A stretch of DNA of 64,000 bases from CBDFKQ01 sp965248855 (GCA_965248855.1 CBDFKQ010000011.1:372001-436000), one strand, 5' to 3'. Shown: positions 19,061 through 28,178, counted from the stretch's first letter. Made by a program: numbers and translations. Notes: a model not told the origin generated them from the sequence alone.

Positions 19061-20848
19061 ATGCAGTATATCCGCAATTTTTGCATCATTGCCCACATTG
19101 ATCATGGTAAAAGTACTTTGGCCGACCGATTATTGGAATTTACCAAAACAGTTTCGGATCGAGATATGCAGGCGCAAGTATTAGACGACATGGATTTGGA
19201 AAGAGAACGTGGGATTACAATTAAGAGCCATGCAATCCAAATGAATTATCTTTATAATGGACAAAATTATATTTTTAATTTAATCGATACCCCCGGCCAT
19301 GTTGATTTTTCGTACGAAGTTTCCCGCTCAATAGCAGCTTGTGAAGGTGCCTTACTAATTGTAGATGCTTCGCAAGGAATAGAAGCCCAAACCATTTCAA
19401 ATTTATACCTTGCTTTGGAACATGATTTAGTAATTATACCGGTTTTAAATAAAATTGATTTGCCCGGTGCAATGCCGGAAGAAGTAAAAGATGAAATTGT
19501 TGGCTTGCTGGGCTGTAAAAGAGAAGAAATAATACATGCTTCAGGTAAAGAAGGGATCGGAATTGTTGATATTCTTCAGGCAGTAGTTGAAAGGATACCG
19601 GCTCCGAAAGGAAACCCCGATGCTGAATTACAAGCGTTGATTTTTGATTCAGTCTTTAATTCTTTTAGAGGTATAGAAGTTATTTTTCGAGTTTTTAACG
19701 GCACGATCCGAAAAGGCGATAAAGTAAAATTTATGGCAACGGGTAAAGAATATTATGCTGATGAAATAGGAATTTTAGGATTAGATAAAGAACCGCGGAA
19801 ATTAATGTCGGCCGGTGATGTCGGTTATTTAATATCAGGTATTAAGCAGGCTAAAGAGGTAAAGGTAGGAGATACAATTACACAATTCGACAAACCGGCA
19901 TCAAGTGCAATTATGGGTTTTGAAGATGTAAAACCTATGGTTTTTGCCGGAATTTATCCTGTAGAAACTTCTGAGTATGAAGAGCTTCGGGATTCAATGG
20001 AAAAACTTCAATTAAATGATGCTTCATTGGTATGGGAACCCGAAACTTCTGCAGCTTTAGGATTTGGTTTCAGATGTGGTTTTTTAGGAATGCTTCATTT
20101 AGAAATTGTTCAGGAAAGGCTTGAACGGGAATTTAATATGACAGTTATTACAACTGTTCCATCAGTTCAGTTCAATGCTTATAATACTAAAGGTGAGAAG
20201 GAATCCATTAATTCGCCTGCCGATATGCCGGACCCTACTTTTATTGATTACATCGAAGAGCCATTTATATCTGCACAGATTATTACAAAATCAGATTATG
20301 TAGGCGTAATAATGAAACTTTGTATGGATAAAAGAGGAGTTATTAAAAATCAAATATACCTTACTTCGGATAGGGTTGAAATGACCTTTGATATGCCTCT
20401 GGCAGAAATAGTTTTTGATTTTTTTGATAAACTTAAAACAATTTCAAGGGGGTATGCTTCTTTAGATTATCAATTAATTGGTTTTCGAGAATCAGATATG
20501 GTAAAATTGGATATTATGCTTAACAGCGAGAAAGTGGATGCTCTATCGGCCATTGTTCATCGTGAAAAATCTTATGAATGGGGTAAAAAATTATGCGAAA
20601 AGCTGCGTGAATTATTACCAAGGCAACAATTTGAGATTGCAATACAAGCATCAATCGGTCAAAAAATTATTGCGCGTGAAACTGTAAAAGCACTTCGGAA
20701 AAACGTATTGGCAAAATGTTATGGCGGTGATATTTCCAGAAAACGTAAATTATTAGACAAGCAGAAAAAAGGTAAAAAACGTATGCGCCAAGTAGGTAAT
20801 GTGGAAATTCCTCAGGAGGCTTTTATGGCAGTTTTAAAACTTGATTAA
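19061..20848 (+). CDS. lepA: Elongation factor 4 (LepA), ribosome back-translocase GTPase
   Basis: Translational GTPase that acts on stalled ribosomes. Seen: G1 AHIDHGKST near residue 10, switch region RERGITIKSHA, G3 DTPGHVDFSYEVSRS, G4 NKIDLPGA, EF-G-like domains, and the LepA-specific C-terminal domain ending in the basic segment ISRKRKLLDKQKKGKKRMR. The 595-aa length is standard and the ATG is directly supported by the canonical N-terminus MQYIRNFCIIAHIDHG. Transcribed alone, with a strong terminator after it. High confidence. Confidence 0.98.
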   Translation: MQYIRNFCIIAHIDHGKSTLADRLLEFTKTVSDRDMQAQVLDDMDLERERGITIKSHAIQMNYLYNGQNYIFNLIDTPGHVDFSYEVSRSIAACEGALLIVDASQGIEAQTISNLYLALEHDLVIIPVLNKIDLPGAMPEEVKDEIVGLLGCKREEIIHASGKEGIGIVDILQAVVERIPAPKGNPDAELQALIFDSVFNSFRGIEVIFRVFNGTIRKGDKVKFMATGKEYYADEIGILGLDKEPRKLMSAGDVGYLISGIKQAKEVKVGDTITQFDKPASSAIMGFEDVKPMVFAGIYPVETSEYEELRDSMEKLQLNDASLVWEPETSAALGFGFRCGFLGMLHLEIVQERLEREFNMTVITTVPSVQFNAYNTKGEKESINSPADMPDPTFIDYIEEPFISAQIITKSDYVGVIMKLCMDKRGVIKNQIYLTSDRVEMTFDMPLAEIVFDFFDKLKTISRGYASLDYQLIGFRESDMVKLDIMLNSEKVDALSAIVHREKSYEWGKKLCEKLRELLPRQQFEIAIQASIGQKIIARETVKALRKNVLAKCYGGDISRKRKLLDKQKKGKKRMRQVGNVEIPQEAFMAVLKLD

Positions 20849-20872
20849 TATAGAAAAATTAAATTTATTCTC

Positions 20873-20904
20873 AATGTCAGCCTAATTAGGCTGACATTTT
20901 TTTT
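20873..20904 (+). terminator. Intrinsic terminator after lepA
   Basis: Perfect palindrome AATGTCAGCC-TAATTA-GGCTGACATT followed by a run of T, 25 nt after the lepA stop. Confidence 0.92.
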
Positions 20905-21295
20905 GTGACATTCTTTAAGCTCTATTCTTAAATTTAAGTCAGACAAATTATTATAATATGAAGAAACAGATGCATATGTTTTTGTTAATTTATGAATATA
21001 TCAATATCGATAAAATGATAATTTTTATTTTTATGATAGATTATTTTTACTTTTTGACTTTAGGATTGCAGTGAAAATCCTTTTTGTATGGATGAGCAAA
21101 AAGATTGGAAACTAAACCCGGATGCAAGGCAAGCTCAATATTTATTTTAATCTTTTTAAATTCAATACTGTATGTTAAAATAAATCCGGTTGAATAATTT
21201 ATATTTTAAAAAATTAGCCTAATAGAATTAGTATTATAACATATTTTTTTGAGTATAACATTAGTAATTAATTAGATTTGTAAAATTTTTTTTTC
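20905..21295. other. Gene-free stretch with two repeat-like elements
   Basis: Holds copy B of the 32-bp element (20990-21021). At about 21062-21121 there is a second structure: two roughly parallel GATTG-containing segments around an inverted repeat CTTTTTG/CAAAAAG. It resembles, from memory only, a degenerate dispersed Bacteroidota intergenic repeat. No open reading frame of note. The promoter for the acyltransferase gene must lie here. Confidence 0.5.
20990..21021. repeat. Copy B of the 32-bp near-palindromic intergenic element
   Basis: TTATGAAT, core ATCAATATC, then AATGATAA, in the same alignment register as the copies at 3113, 28059, 46639 and 62261. Confidence 0.75.
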
Positions 21296-22168
21296 ATGCA
21301 AGCTGTTATTTTTTATCTGCTTTATCCATTCATATATCTGATAGCTTTATTACCTTTTCGGGTTTTATATGCAGTTTCTGATTTTCTTTATTTTTTTTTA
21401 AATATTTCCGGATATCGAAAAGAGGTGGTTTTAACCAATTTAAGAAAATCTTTCCCCGAAAAATCAAAGAATGAAATTGAATCCATATCAAAAAAATATT
21501 TTAAATATTTATGCGATTTAATTTTGGAAACTCTCAAAACAATAAGAATGACTGAAAAAGAAGCCCGTGAAAGGTGCGTTTTTTATAATACTGAATGGTT
21601 AAATGATTTTTATGAGAATAAACAAAGTGTAATTATTGTGATGGGCCACTATGGAAATTGGGAATGGGCAGGACCAAGTTTCACTTTAAACACTAAATAT
21701 CAACTGGTTGTAATTTACCGGCCTTTATCAAATATATATTTTGAAAAAATGATGTCGGGCATGCGAACTAAGTTTGGAACTCGCATTACACCTGTTAATA
21801 ATACTTTGCGTGATATGGTTTCTAACCGTTCACAAACTACTGCAACGGCTTTTATTGCCGATCAAACGGCTTCTCCTGAAAATGCGTATTGGACAACTTT
21901 TATGAATCAGGATACTGCGGTATTTACCGGACCGGAAAAATTGGCTAAAAAATTTAATTATCCTGTAGTTTACATGAATATAAAACGCATAAAAAGGGGA
22001 TATTATGAAATTACACCCGAGCTTTTATTTAAAAATGCCAAAGAGACAGCTGATAATGAAATATTAGAAGTTTTTACAAAAAGATTAGAAAAAGAAATAA
22101 TGATTGAACCTTCTACTTGGTTGTGGTCTCATAAAAGATGGAAACATTCCCGTAAAAGTGAAATATAA
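21296..22168 (+). CDS. Lysophospholipid/lipid A late acyltransferase (LpxL/HtrB family)
   Basis: Inner-membrane acyltransferase of the LpxL/LpxM family, expected to add a secondary acyl chain to lipid A or a related lipid. Seen: N-terminal membrane anchor (AVIFYLLYPFIYLIALLPF), then the HX4E catalytic motif in MGHYGNWEWAG (about residue 115), and later DQTASPENAYWTTFM, corresponding to the conserved DQ segment. The 290-aa length is usual. It is followed after 76 nt by a fatty-acid desaturase on the same strand, so the two may jointly remodel envelope lipids. Substrate specificity cannot be read from sequence. Confidence 0.9.
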   Translation: MQAVIFYLLYPFIYLIALLPFRVLYAVSDFLYFFLNISGYRKEVVLTNLRKSFPEKSKNEIESISKKYFKYLCDLILETLKTIRMTEKEARERCVFYNTEWLNDFYENKQSVIIVMGHYGNWEWAGPSFTLNTKYQLVVIYRPLSNIYFEKMMSGMRTKFGTRITPVNNTLRDMVSNRSQTTATAFIADQTASPENAYWTTFMNQDTAVFTGPEKLAKKFNYPVVYMNIKRIKRGYYEITPELLFKNAKETADNEILEVFTKRLEKEIMIEPSTWLWSHKRWKHSRKSEI

Positions 22169-22244
22169 AATTGGTATTTTATATTTTGGCAGCTTTATTG
22201 CATAGGAGTAATGGAGTTAAACTAAAATAATTTTTTATTTTAAT

Positions 22245-23228
22245 ATGCGAACAAGCAAGGAATTAATATTAGCTACAAAGCCTTACAGTCAGGAAGATAG
22301 AAAACGTAGTTGGCTGGAAACTATTGTTACCATTTTTTTGGTTGGGATAAGCCTGTCATTAACTTTTCCCCCGGTGCCTATATATCTTAAAATATTCTTC
22401 AGTATGATATGCGGTTTATTATATGTGCGAATGTTTGTTATTTATCACGATTATCAGCATCATGCTATTTTACAAAATTCAAAAATTGCCCAAACAATAA
22501 TGACAATTTTTGGAATTTATATCTTAGCTCCGCAAACGATATGGAAACGTTCACACGATCATCACCATAATAACAACTCAAAATTAACATTGAGTGGCAT
22601 TGGTTCATATCCTACGGTTTGTAAACAAAGGTTTATTAATCTTTCAAAAAAGGAACAAAGGCTTTATTTGATTAACAGGCATCCTTTAACTGTAATAATG
22701 GGCTATTTTACATTGTTTCTATATTGGTTGAATATTAAATCTTTCATCCAAAGTCCTAAAAAGCATATTGATTCATTAATTGCCATTGTATTTCATGTAA
22801 CAGTAGGAATCATAATTTACTGCTCATATGGTATTTTGGGTTTTCTTTTAAGTTGGTTTATTCCTTTCTTTTTTGCTTTTGCTATCGGGTCATATTTATT
22901 TTATAGTCAGCATAATTTTCCCGATGCTCAATTTAGAGAAAATCAAGATTGGACATATGATGATGCTGCTTTAAGTTCTACGAGTTTTATGAAGATGCAC
23001 CCGATTATGAATTGGCTTACAGGTAATATCGGCTATCATCATGTGCATCATTTAAATTCAAGAATTCCTTTTTACAGATTAAAAGAGGCTATGTTGGGTA
23101 TACCCGAATTACAAAACGTGAGTACAACCTCATGGCACCCGATAGAAATTTATAAATGTTTTAGATTGAAGCTTTGGGATCCTGAAAAATCTCGAATGAT
23201 CAAACTATCAGATTTGAATAAAATTTAA
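22245..23228 (+). CDS. Fatty acid desaturase (membrane di-iron, DesA-like)
   Basis: Integral membrane desaturase with three His boxes: YHDYQHHAIL (about residue 68), RSHDHHHNNN (about 105) and YHHVHHLNSR (about 265). Hydrophobic segments lie around residues 25-65, 145-165 and 180-225. It is distinct from the desaturase at 2350, whose boxes are HRYAAHR and HRMHHAY; this one is closer to the omega-6/DesA type. It follows the LpxL-like gene and faces the mini-FAS operon convergently. Regiospecificity unknown. 327 aa, ATG start. Confidence 0.88.
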   Translation: MRTSKELILATKPYSQEDRKRSWLETIVTIFLVGISLSLTFPPVPIYLKIFFSMICGLLYVRMFVIYHDYQHHAILQNSKIAQTIMTIFGIYILAPQTIWKRSHDHHHNNNSKLTLSGIGSYPTVCKQRFINLSKKEQRLYLINRHPLTVIMGYFTLFLYWLNIKSFIQSPKKHIDSLIAIVFHVTVGIIIYCSYGILGFLLSWFIPFFFAFAIGSYLFYSQHNFPDAQFRENQDWTYDDAALSSTSFMKMHPIMNWLTGNIGYHHVHHLNSRIPFYRLKEAMLGIPELQNVSTTSWHPIEIYKCFRLKLWDPEKSRMIKLSDLNKI

Positions 23229-23238
23229 ATATAATAAG

Positions 23239-23279
23239 TTTTTTCCTTTGGAAACGTACTAAAGGGTTGAAGGAAAAAG
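23239..23279. terminator. Hairpin between the convergent desaturase and PPTase genes
   Basis: TTTTTCCTT (23240-23248) and AAGGAAAAA (23270-23278) are complementary. The T-tract and A-tract on either side permit bidirectional termination. The loop is long (about 21 nt), so this is less certain than the others. Confidence 0.55.
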
Positions 23280-23284
23280 ATCAA

Positions 23285-23944
23285 TTAAAGTATCTCTAAA
23301 GCATAACAAATATAACTGCCATGATGAGAAAGCGACAAAGGAAGATTTATCTCCACATTATTTTTTAATAAATAAGGATAGCCTGCTAAATGTTTTTTTA
23401 TCGAAAAAATATCGGAAGGAAAAATGAAATTTATTCTTTTTAAGACAAATTCTCTTACAGCATTGGATTGAAAATCGGGAGTGGTTTGATTTATTTGCTT
23501 TATTCCCCATAAAGTATTTTCAAAGCATTGATCTGTATTTACAAAAGAGGCAATAAAGAAATTATTGATAAAGGAAATTGAATAAATTATCTGATTTTCA
23601 AAACTTACCCGGCATTTTAAAGAAGTTTCATTTTTAAAACTATTTCCTTCTTCTTCATAAAAGATTTTATTTAAAATAAGTTTTGAAGGAATATTAATTT
23701 GATTGATACTTATTTTGGTTGGAGAAAAAATAAGGTTTGGGGTGTATCTTTTAAAATATTTATATGCAGATTCTTTTATTGACCATAAAAGCCAAACGTA
23801 ATGTTCAAAGTTAATTTTATTGTCTAAAGTTTCATAAAGTGCTTGTTCAGAAAGACAAAGGATTTTAGAATAAAATCTAAAATCCTTTGTCTTTTTTACA
23901 TCAATTAAGTTTAAATCAACAATATCGTTGCCTGCACTAAGCAT
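23285..23944 (-). CDS. 4'-phosphopantetheinyl transferase family protein
   Basis: Transfers the phosphopantetheine arm from CoA to the serine of acyl carrier proteins. Seen: N-terminal GNDIVDL, corresponding to the metal-binding Gly-x-Asp motif, and WSIKESAYKYFKR about residue 75, the conserved W..KES...K motif. I start it at the ATG at 23944 (MLSAGNDIVDLN), which overlaps the upstream ACP gene by 8 nt (ATGCTTAG). Such an overlap suggests translational coupling and that this enzyme serves the ACP encoded just before it. Last gene of the mini-FAS operon. Confidence 0.88.
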   Translation of the reverse strand: MLSAGNDIVDLNLIDVKKTKDFRFYSKILCLSEQALYETLDNKINFEHYVWLLWSIKESAYKYFKRYTPNLIFSPTKISINQINIPSKLILNKIFYEEEGNSFKNETSLKCRVSFENQIIYSISFINNFFIASFVNTDQCFENTLWGIKQINQTTPDFQSNAVREFVLKRINFIFPSDIFSIKKHLAGYPYLLKNNVEINLPLSLSHHGSYICYALEIL

Positions 23945-24197
23945 TTTTATGATTAATTCTCTCCTCAATAACATCAATGCAAGTACCAACATTGATCATT
24001 TTGTCGGCAGAGTCGTAATCAATTTCGATATCATACCGTGCTTCTGCATCAATTATAATATCAACCAGGTTTGCAGAGTTTATTTTTAAATCTTTAATTA
24101 AATCTGTATTATCATTAATGCCTTCCAACAACTCTTTATTGGCTGTATATGGCGCCACTACTCGTTTCAACTCACTTAAAATTTCTTGTCTAGTCAT
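23937..24197 (-). CDS. Acyl carrier protein
   Basis: Small acidic four-helix carrier of 86 aa. The expected phosphopantetheine serine is in LKINSANLVDIII (about residue 41), where the usual DSL triad is replaced by NSA. The rest (IIDAEARYDIEIDYDSADKMINVGTCID) matches helix III of ACPs. The start codon overlaps the ketosynthase stop by one base (TAATG). The atypical triad suggests a specialised ACP rather than the housekeeping AcpP. Confidence 0.9.
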   Translation of the reverse strand: MTRQEILSELKRVVAPYTANKELLEGINDNTDLIKDLKINSANLVDIIIDAEARYDIEIDYDSADKMINVGTCIDVIEERINHKNA

Positions 24198-25468
24198 TAT
24201 TTTTTAAATTTGGAAAAAATTAAACAGGAATTAACATCTCCAAAACCAAAATTAGCTTTGGCGACAATATTAATTTCTTTTTGTAAGAGGGATGTAGGTA
24301 TGCAATTTAAATCAATCAAATCTAAAATTTCAGGGTTTGGATCTTCTAAATTTATATTGGGATGAACAAAATTGTGATACAGTTGAAGAATTGAAGCAAC
24401 AGATTCTATTGATCCTGCTGCACTTAAGCAATGACCTATCATTGATTTTAATGAATTAATTATCGGAAAATTATTTCCTTTTCTGTCGAGCGCTGTACAC
24501 CAATTCTCAATTTCATGTTTATCGGCAACTGTTGCTGTTAAATGACCACTTATTAAATCAATATTATCAAATGATATATTGGCATTTAAAACGGCATCTT
24601 TAATGCATTTTACAACTCCAACAGGACTGGCTGCAGTCATAGATCCACCACAACGTTGACCTCCTGAATTGCTTGAGCCTCCTAAGATTTCAGCATATAT
24701 TTTTGCATTTCTGGCCAATGCAAAATCTAAATCTTCTAATATTAATGCACCTGATCCGGAACCGGGAATAAATCCTCCTGCAGTTAAACTCATTGGTCTT
24801 GAAGCTTTTTCCGGTTGTTCATTATATTTTCTTGATAACACACGCATTGAATCAAAAGATCCAAATACATAATTATCCACATATTCTGTACTTCCAACCA
24901 TCATTCTTTTTGCATAACCATCTTTAATATATTCATATCCCATCAATATGGCTTGCGACCCTGTAGCGCATGCAGAGGAGTTGGCTATAACTTTATTTCC
25001 TAAACCAAGCAAGCCCGATATATATGATGTAACTCCACTGTTCATTGATTGTTCAACAACTCTTGAACCTAGTTTTTTTGCTTCTTTATTATCAACTCTG
25101 GTAATTACATTTTTCATAGCCTCGGTATCAGCTATACTGTTTCCAAAAACACATCCGGTTTCCCATCTCGGTTCGTCTGTTTCTACTAAGGCTCCAGAAT
25201 CCATCCATGCATCAAGTGCCGCCACTAAACCATATGCAATATTTGTTGCTTTTAAACCATGGTAACTAACTTCAGAAATATAATTTTTTAACATTTCCCA
25301 TTCAAAATCCGGTCTTCCTGCCAAGTGGCAGCTAAAATTTAATTCCTTATAAAGAGGATTAAATTTAATACCTGAAATACCATTTTTAATGGCATGTAAA
25401 AAAGCTTTTATACCAACAGCATTTGGAGAAACAATGCCTAAACCGGTAACCACAACTCGTTTAGTCAT
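24197..25468 (-). CDS. Beta-ketoacyl-ACP synthase (KAS I/II-like, divergent)
   Basis: Condensing enzyme joining malonyl-ACP to an acyl chain. The catalytic Cys is in SSACATGSQA (about residue 165). The two His positions are SGHLTATVADK (about 305) and KSMIGHCLSAAG (about 340). The first His motif differs from the usual HGTST of FabF, where the His is followed by GTxT; here it reads HLTAT. At 423 aa it is a normal single KS. It overlaps the dehydratase gene by 8 nt (ATGACTAA) and the ACP gene by one. Probably dedicated to a secondary lipid, aryl-polyene or similar product. Confidence 0.9.
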   Translation of the reverse strand: MTKRVVVTGLGIVSPNAVGIKAFLHAIKNGISGIKFNPLYKELNFSCHLAGRPDFEWEMLKNYISEVSYHGLKATNIAYGLVAALDAWMDSGALVETDEPRWETGCVFGNSIADTEAMKNVITRVDNKEAKKLGSRVVEQSMNSGVTSYISGLLGLGNKVIANSSACATGSQAILMGYEYIKDGYAKRMMVGSTEYVDNYVFGSFDSMRVLSRKYNEQPEKASRPMSLTAGGFIPGSGSGALILEDLDFALARNAKIYAEILGGSSNSGGQRCGGSMTAASPVGVVKCIKDAVLNANISFDNIDLISGHLTATVADKHEIENWCTALDRKGNNFPIINSLKSMIGHCLSAAGSIESVASILQLYHNFVHPNINLEDPNPEILDLIDLNCIPTSLLQKEINIVAKANFGFGDVNSCLIFSKFKK

Positions 25469-25928
25469 TTTTTTGTTTAGCTTTTTTTATAATACCCGAA
25501 AATGTGCCCTTGGCTATTAATTCATCAGAGGTATTAAGCATCTCTACATAACACTTTAACTTACCAAAGCGGAAATATTCTTTTTTGGAAATTACCTTAA
25601 CTAAATCTCCGGGCAGTACCATTTTAAAAAAAGATACTTCTGTTGAGGTAAGCAGTGGAAATAATAACCCACCCTGGTTTATATCTGTATTATTATCTTT
25701 CACTATTAAATAAATCCCAAGTACCACTAAACCTATTTGAGCCATTATTTCTGTTATAATAACTCCGGGAGTAATGGGGTTTCCAACAAAATGATCCTGA
25801 TAAAAAAATGAATCTTGTTGCAGTGTATATTCCCCGGTTACACCATTTTCATTGAGAGATAAAATTTTATCTACAAAACGAAAGGAAGATTTATAAGGCA
25901 AAACATTTAATATTTCTTCAAAATTCAT
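25461..25928 (-). CDS. FabZ/FabA-like 3-hydroxyacyl-ACP dehydratase (hotdog fold)
   Basis: Removes water from 3-hydroxyacyl-ACP. Seen: DHFVGNPITPGVIITEIMAQ (about residues 49-68), aligning with the FabZ HFPGxPxxPGVLxxEAxAQ signature, with catalytic His and Glu both present. I start at the ATG at 25928 (MNFEEILNVLPYKSSF), which fits the family's N-terminus better than the ATG at 25943. About 155 aa. Translationally coupled to the ketosynthase; 66 nt after the SDR gene. Confidence 0.88.
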   Translation of the reverse strand: MNFEEILNVLPYKSSFRFVDKILSLNENGVTGEYTLQQDSFFYQDHFVGNPITPGVIITEIMAQIGLVVLGIYLIVKDNNTDINQGGLLFPLLTSTEVSFFKMVLPGDLVKVISKKEYFRFGKLKCYVEMLNTSDELIAKGTFSGIIKKAKQKND

Positions 25929-25994
25929 AATTATTTTTAACAAATTAAAACAGATATCTCATACTTTACCAAAACAAAATATGTTACATTTTTA

Positions 25995-26813
25995 TTAAAC
26001 ACAATGCTCCCCGCCATCAACATGAATAAGTGCGCCATTTATCCAAAATGCTTCATCGCAGCATAATAAATAAATTACATTTGCAATATCAGGTGGCCGG
26101 GTTATTCTTCCCATTGGGTTTCTGGAATTACCTAAGCTTATAAGTTTTTCACTTTCGGGTATTTTTTTTAATGATGGTGTTTCAGTGATTCCTGCCTGAA
26201 TTAAATTGGTTTTGATCCCAAATTTGCTAAATTCAACGGCCATGTATTTTGCAAGGCTTTCCAATGATGCTTTTGCCATTGATACTGCCGCATAACTTTC
26301 CCAATATTTATTTGCTCCTTCGCTTGTAAGTCCTATTATACGTGCATCTTCGTTAAATAAATCTTCATTTAATAATAATCTTGTCCAATCCAGTAAACTG
26401 TTACACATGGCATATGTTGTAAATTCAATGTCTTCTATCGATAAAATATCAGCTTCTTCCCCCGAAATACATTCCTCTTTAAAACTTAAAGGTTTTAAAT
26501 TCCCTCTTGCAATAGAATGCAATAAAAGTTTTACACTTTTCTTTTTTATTGTTTGCGAAAATTGATTTATAAAAACTTCCCTACTGCTTTTATCGAGTGC
26601 ATTAATATTAAACGGTAAAATTTCTACTCCATTAAGCAGAGCCAGATCTATAAATTCTTTTTTTAAAACCTTTTCCGCTATTGATATTTCACGATAAAGC
26701 ACGGCAACATTCATTCCGTGCCGGGCCAGTTTTTCAACAGCCGCCATTCCAAAACCACTCGACCCTCCCAATACTACAGCCCACAAACCCGAAAATTGTA
26801 AATTTTTATTCAC
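25995..26813 (-). CDS. Enoyl-ACP reductase-like short-chain dehydrogenase (FabI type)
   Basis: NAD(P)H-dependent SDR. Seen: cofactor loop GGSSGFGMA (about residues 17-25), central LLLHSIARGN, catalytic Tyr and Lys in YAAVSMAK (Y-x6-K spacing, as in FabI rather than the classical Y-x3-K), and C-terminal INGALIHVDGGEH. Completes a reductive step for the mini-FAS operon, of which it is the first gene. No beta-ketoacyl reductase or malonyl transferase is encoded here, so these must be borrowed from the housekeeping pathway. 272 aa, ATG start. Confidence 0.86.
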   Translation of the reverse strand: MNKNLQFSGLWAVVLGGSSGFGMAAVEKLARHGMNVAVLYREISIAEKVLKKEFIDLALLNGVEILPFNINALDKSSREVFINQFSQTIKKKSVKLLLHSIARGNLKPLSFKEECISGEEADILSIEDIEFTTYAMCNSLLDWTRLLLNEDLFNEDARIIGLTSEGANKYWESYAAVSMAKASLESLAKYMAVEFSKFGIKTNLIQAGITETPSLKKIPESEKLISLGNSRNPMGRITRPPDIANVIYLLCCDEAFWINGALIHVDGGEHCV

Positions 26814-27116
26814 TCAACTAAATTTTAAATATTTTTAACGCCCTTATAAATAAAATTCAATGATAATGCATAAAATTTATACAAAAAAAACCATCAATTG
26901 CACTTAATATCCTTTAAGTGATTGAATATTTGAAAAAATTATATTTAAATAGGCAAAAATAGTAGAATTCCGCCTTGATATACAATTTTATTTAATACTT
27001 TATTTCATAATTATTTGTATTAATCTAAAAACATAGTTCCGGCTATTATCAATCCTAAATAATTTTTAGGTTAGTATATTTATCTATATATTTAATATTC
27101 AAAACCTTATAACATT
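26814..27116. other. Divergent intergenic region upstream of the mini-FAS operon
   Basis: About 303 bp between two starting genes. Two small inverted repeats are visible: CACTTAA/TTAAGTG (26901-26907 and 26914-26920) and CCTAAA/TTTAGG around 27054-27070. As no gene ends here, these may be operator sites. No small gene seen. Confidence 0.5.
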
Positions 27117-27443
27117 ATGCCGGAGAGAAAATATACTTCGTTAAAAGAATTTTACACTTTTTATTTAAAACAGCATGAAAATACCACTTCGCGAATTTTG
27201 CATTTTATAGGAACAGGCTTGGTATTCGCAACTTTTATATCGGGTTTAATTTTTAGAGAATGGAGGTTTTTTATTGCAATACCAATTTTGGGCTATGGTT
27301 TTGCCCGGTTCGGGCATTTCTTTTTTGAAAAAAATAAACCTGCTACATTTCAATATCCCGGGTATAGCCCGGCTAGTGACTTTATATTGTTTTTCGAATT
27401 ATTAACCGGGAAGCAACCTTTTAAAGTAAAAAATATTAAATAG
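27117..27443 (+). CDS. DUF962 / Mpo1-like membrane protein
   Basis: 108-aa protein of the DUF962 (YGL010w/Mpo1-like) family. Seen: LHFIGTGLVFATF at residue 29 with its His, a central membrane segment (FFIAIPILGYGFARF), then GHFFFEKNKPATFQYP. In yeast, Mpo1 is a dioxygenase for 2-hydroxy fatty acids, and the conserved His residues are thought to bind iron; a related alpha-oxidation role here is inference. The nearby lipid genes are consistent with a lipid role. Confidence 0.85.
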   Translation: MPERKYTSLKEFYTFYLKQHENTTSRILHFIGTGLVFATFISGLIFREWRFFIAIPILGYGFARFGHFFFEKNKPATFQYPGYSPASDFILFFELLTGKQPFKVKNIK

Positions 27444-27448
27444 ATTAT

Positions 27449-27485
27449 AAAAGCAAAAAGCAGATATTATCTGCTTTTTGCTTTT
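27449..27485. terminator. Bidirectional terminator between DUF962 and dps
   Basis: An almost perfect 17-18-bp palindrome (AAAAGCAAAAAGCAGAT paired with ATCTGCTTTTTGCTTTT) between convergent genes, with A and T tracts on both sides. Confidence 0.9.
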
Positions 27486-27491
27486 AAATTT

Positions 27492-27968
27492 TTATTGAAG
27501 GTATGACCTTAACATCCAGGCCATTTTTTCGTGTATTTCCATTATGCCGGTTAAAAAATCACTTGTTCCCGCATCATGGTATTTTTCTGTTACGGCATCT
27601 ATATCCAACCTTACATGCCTGATAATGGTTTCGTTATCATTTAAAAGACTTTGAAGCATTCCATTTTCGTCAGGGATATCACCAACATTTTCCTGAATTC
27701 GTGCCATTTTTACAAATTGAGCAGTTGTGCCGAACGACCAAAAACCAAGATATCTTACTCTTTCTGCAACGTTATCCATTACTTCGTCTAATTGCTCATA
27801 TAAACTTTCGAAAAATTTGTGCAAATCGTTAAAGCGAGGCCCTGTTACATTCCAATGATAATTTCTTGTTTTTGTATAAAGTAAAAATTCATCACTTAAA
27901 AGCCTGTTAAGGATTTCAGCAGAACCAAAAAGTTCTTTTTCGTTTAAGCCAATGTTTGGTGTTTTCAT
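27492..27968 (-). CDS. dps: Dps/ferritin-like DNA-binding stress protein
   Basis: Forms a 12-subunit shell that oxidises and stores iron and protects DNA. Seen: the ferroxidase signature HWNVTGPRFNDLHKFFESL with downstream E (YEQLDEVMDNVAERVR), about residues 39-70. The 158-aa length is normal. The N-terminus is short, without an obvious lysine-rich DNA-binding tail. Monocistronic. High confidence. Confidence 0.95.
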   Translation of the reverse strand: MKTPNIGLNEKELFGSAEILNRLLSDEFLLYTKTRNYHWNVTGPRFNDLHKFFESLYEQLDEVMDNVAERVRYLGFWSFGTTAQFVKMARIQENVGDIPDENGMLQSLLNDNETIIRHVRLDIDAVTEKYHDAGTSDFLTGIMEIHEKMAWMLRSYLQ

Positions 27969-28058
27969 TTTGTTTGAGTTAAGTCTATCAAAATGTAAAC
28001 ATTTATTTTATTAATAAGTTTATAATAATTATTTATTTTATAAAAACGAATTCATTAA

Positions 28059-28090
28059 TTATGAATATATCAATATCAATAAACTCATAA
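28059..28090. repeat. Copy C of the 32-bp near-palindromic intergenic element
   Basis: TTATGAAT, core ATCAATATC, then CTCATAA. It lies between the divergent dps and the unknown gene at 28179, upstream of both. Confidence 0.75.
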
Positions 28091-28178
28091 TTATGTAAAA
28101 GATAAAAAAAATAATATGTTTCAATGAAAAATAATCGATTTATGATTACATAATTTATTTTTAAAAGCAATTAATTAT

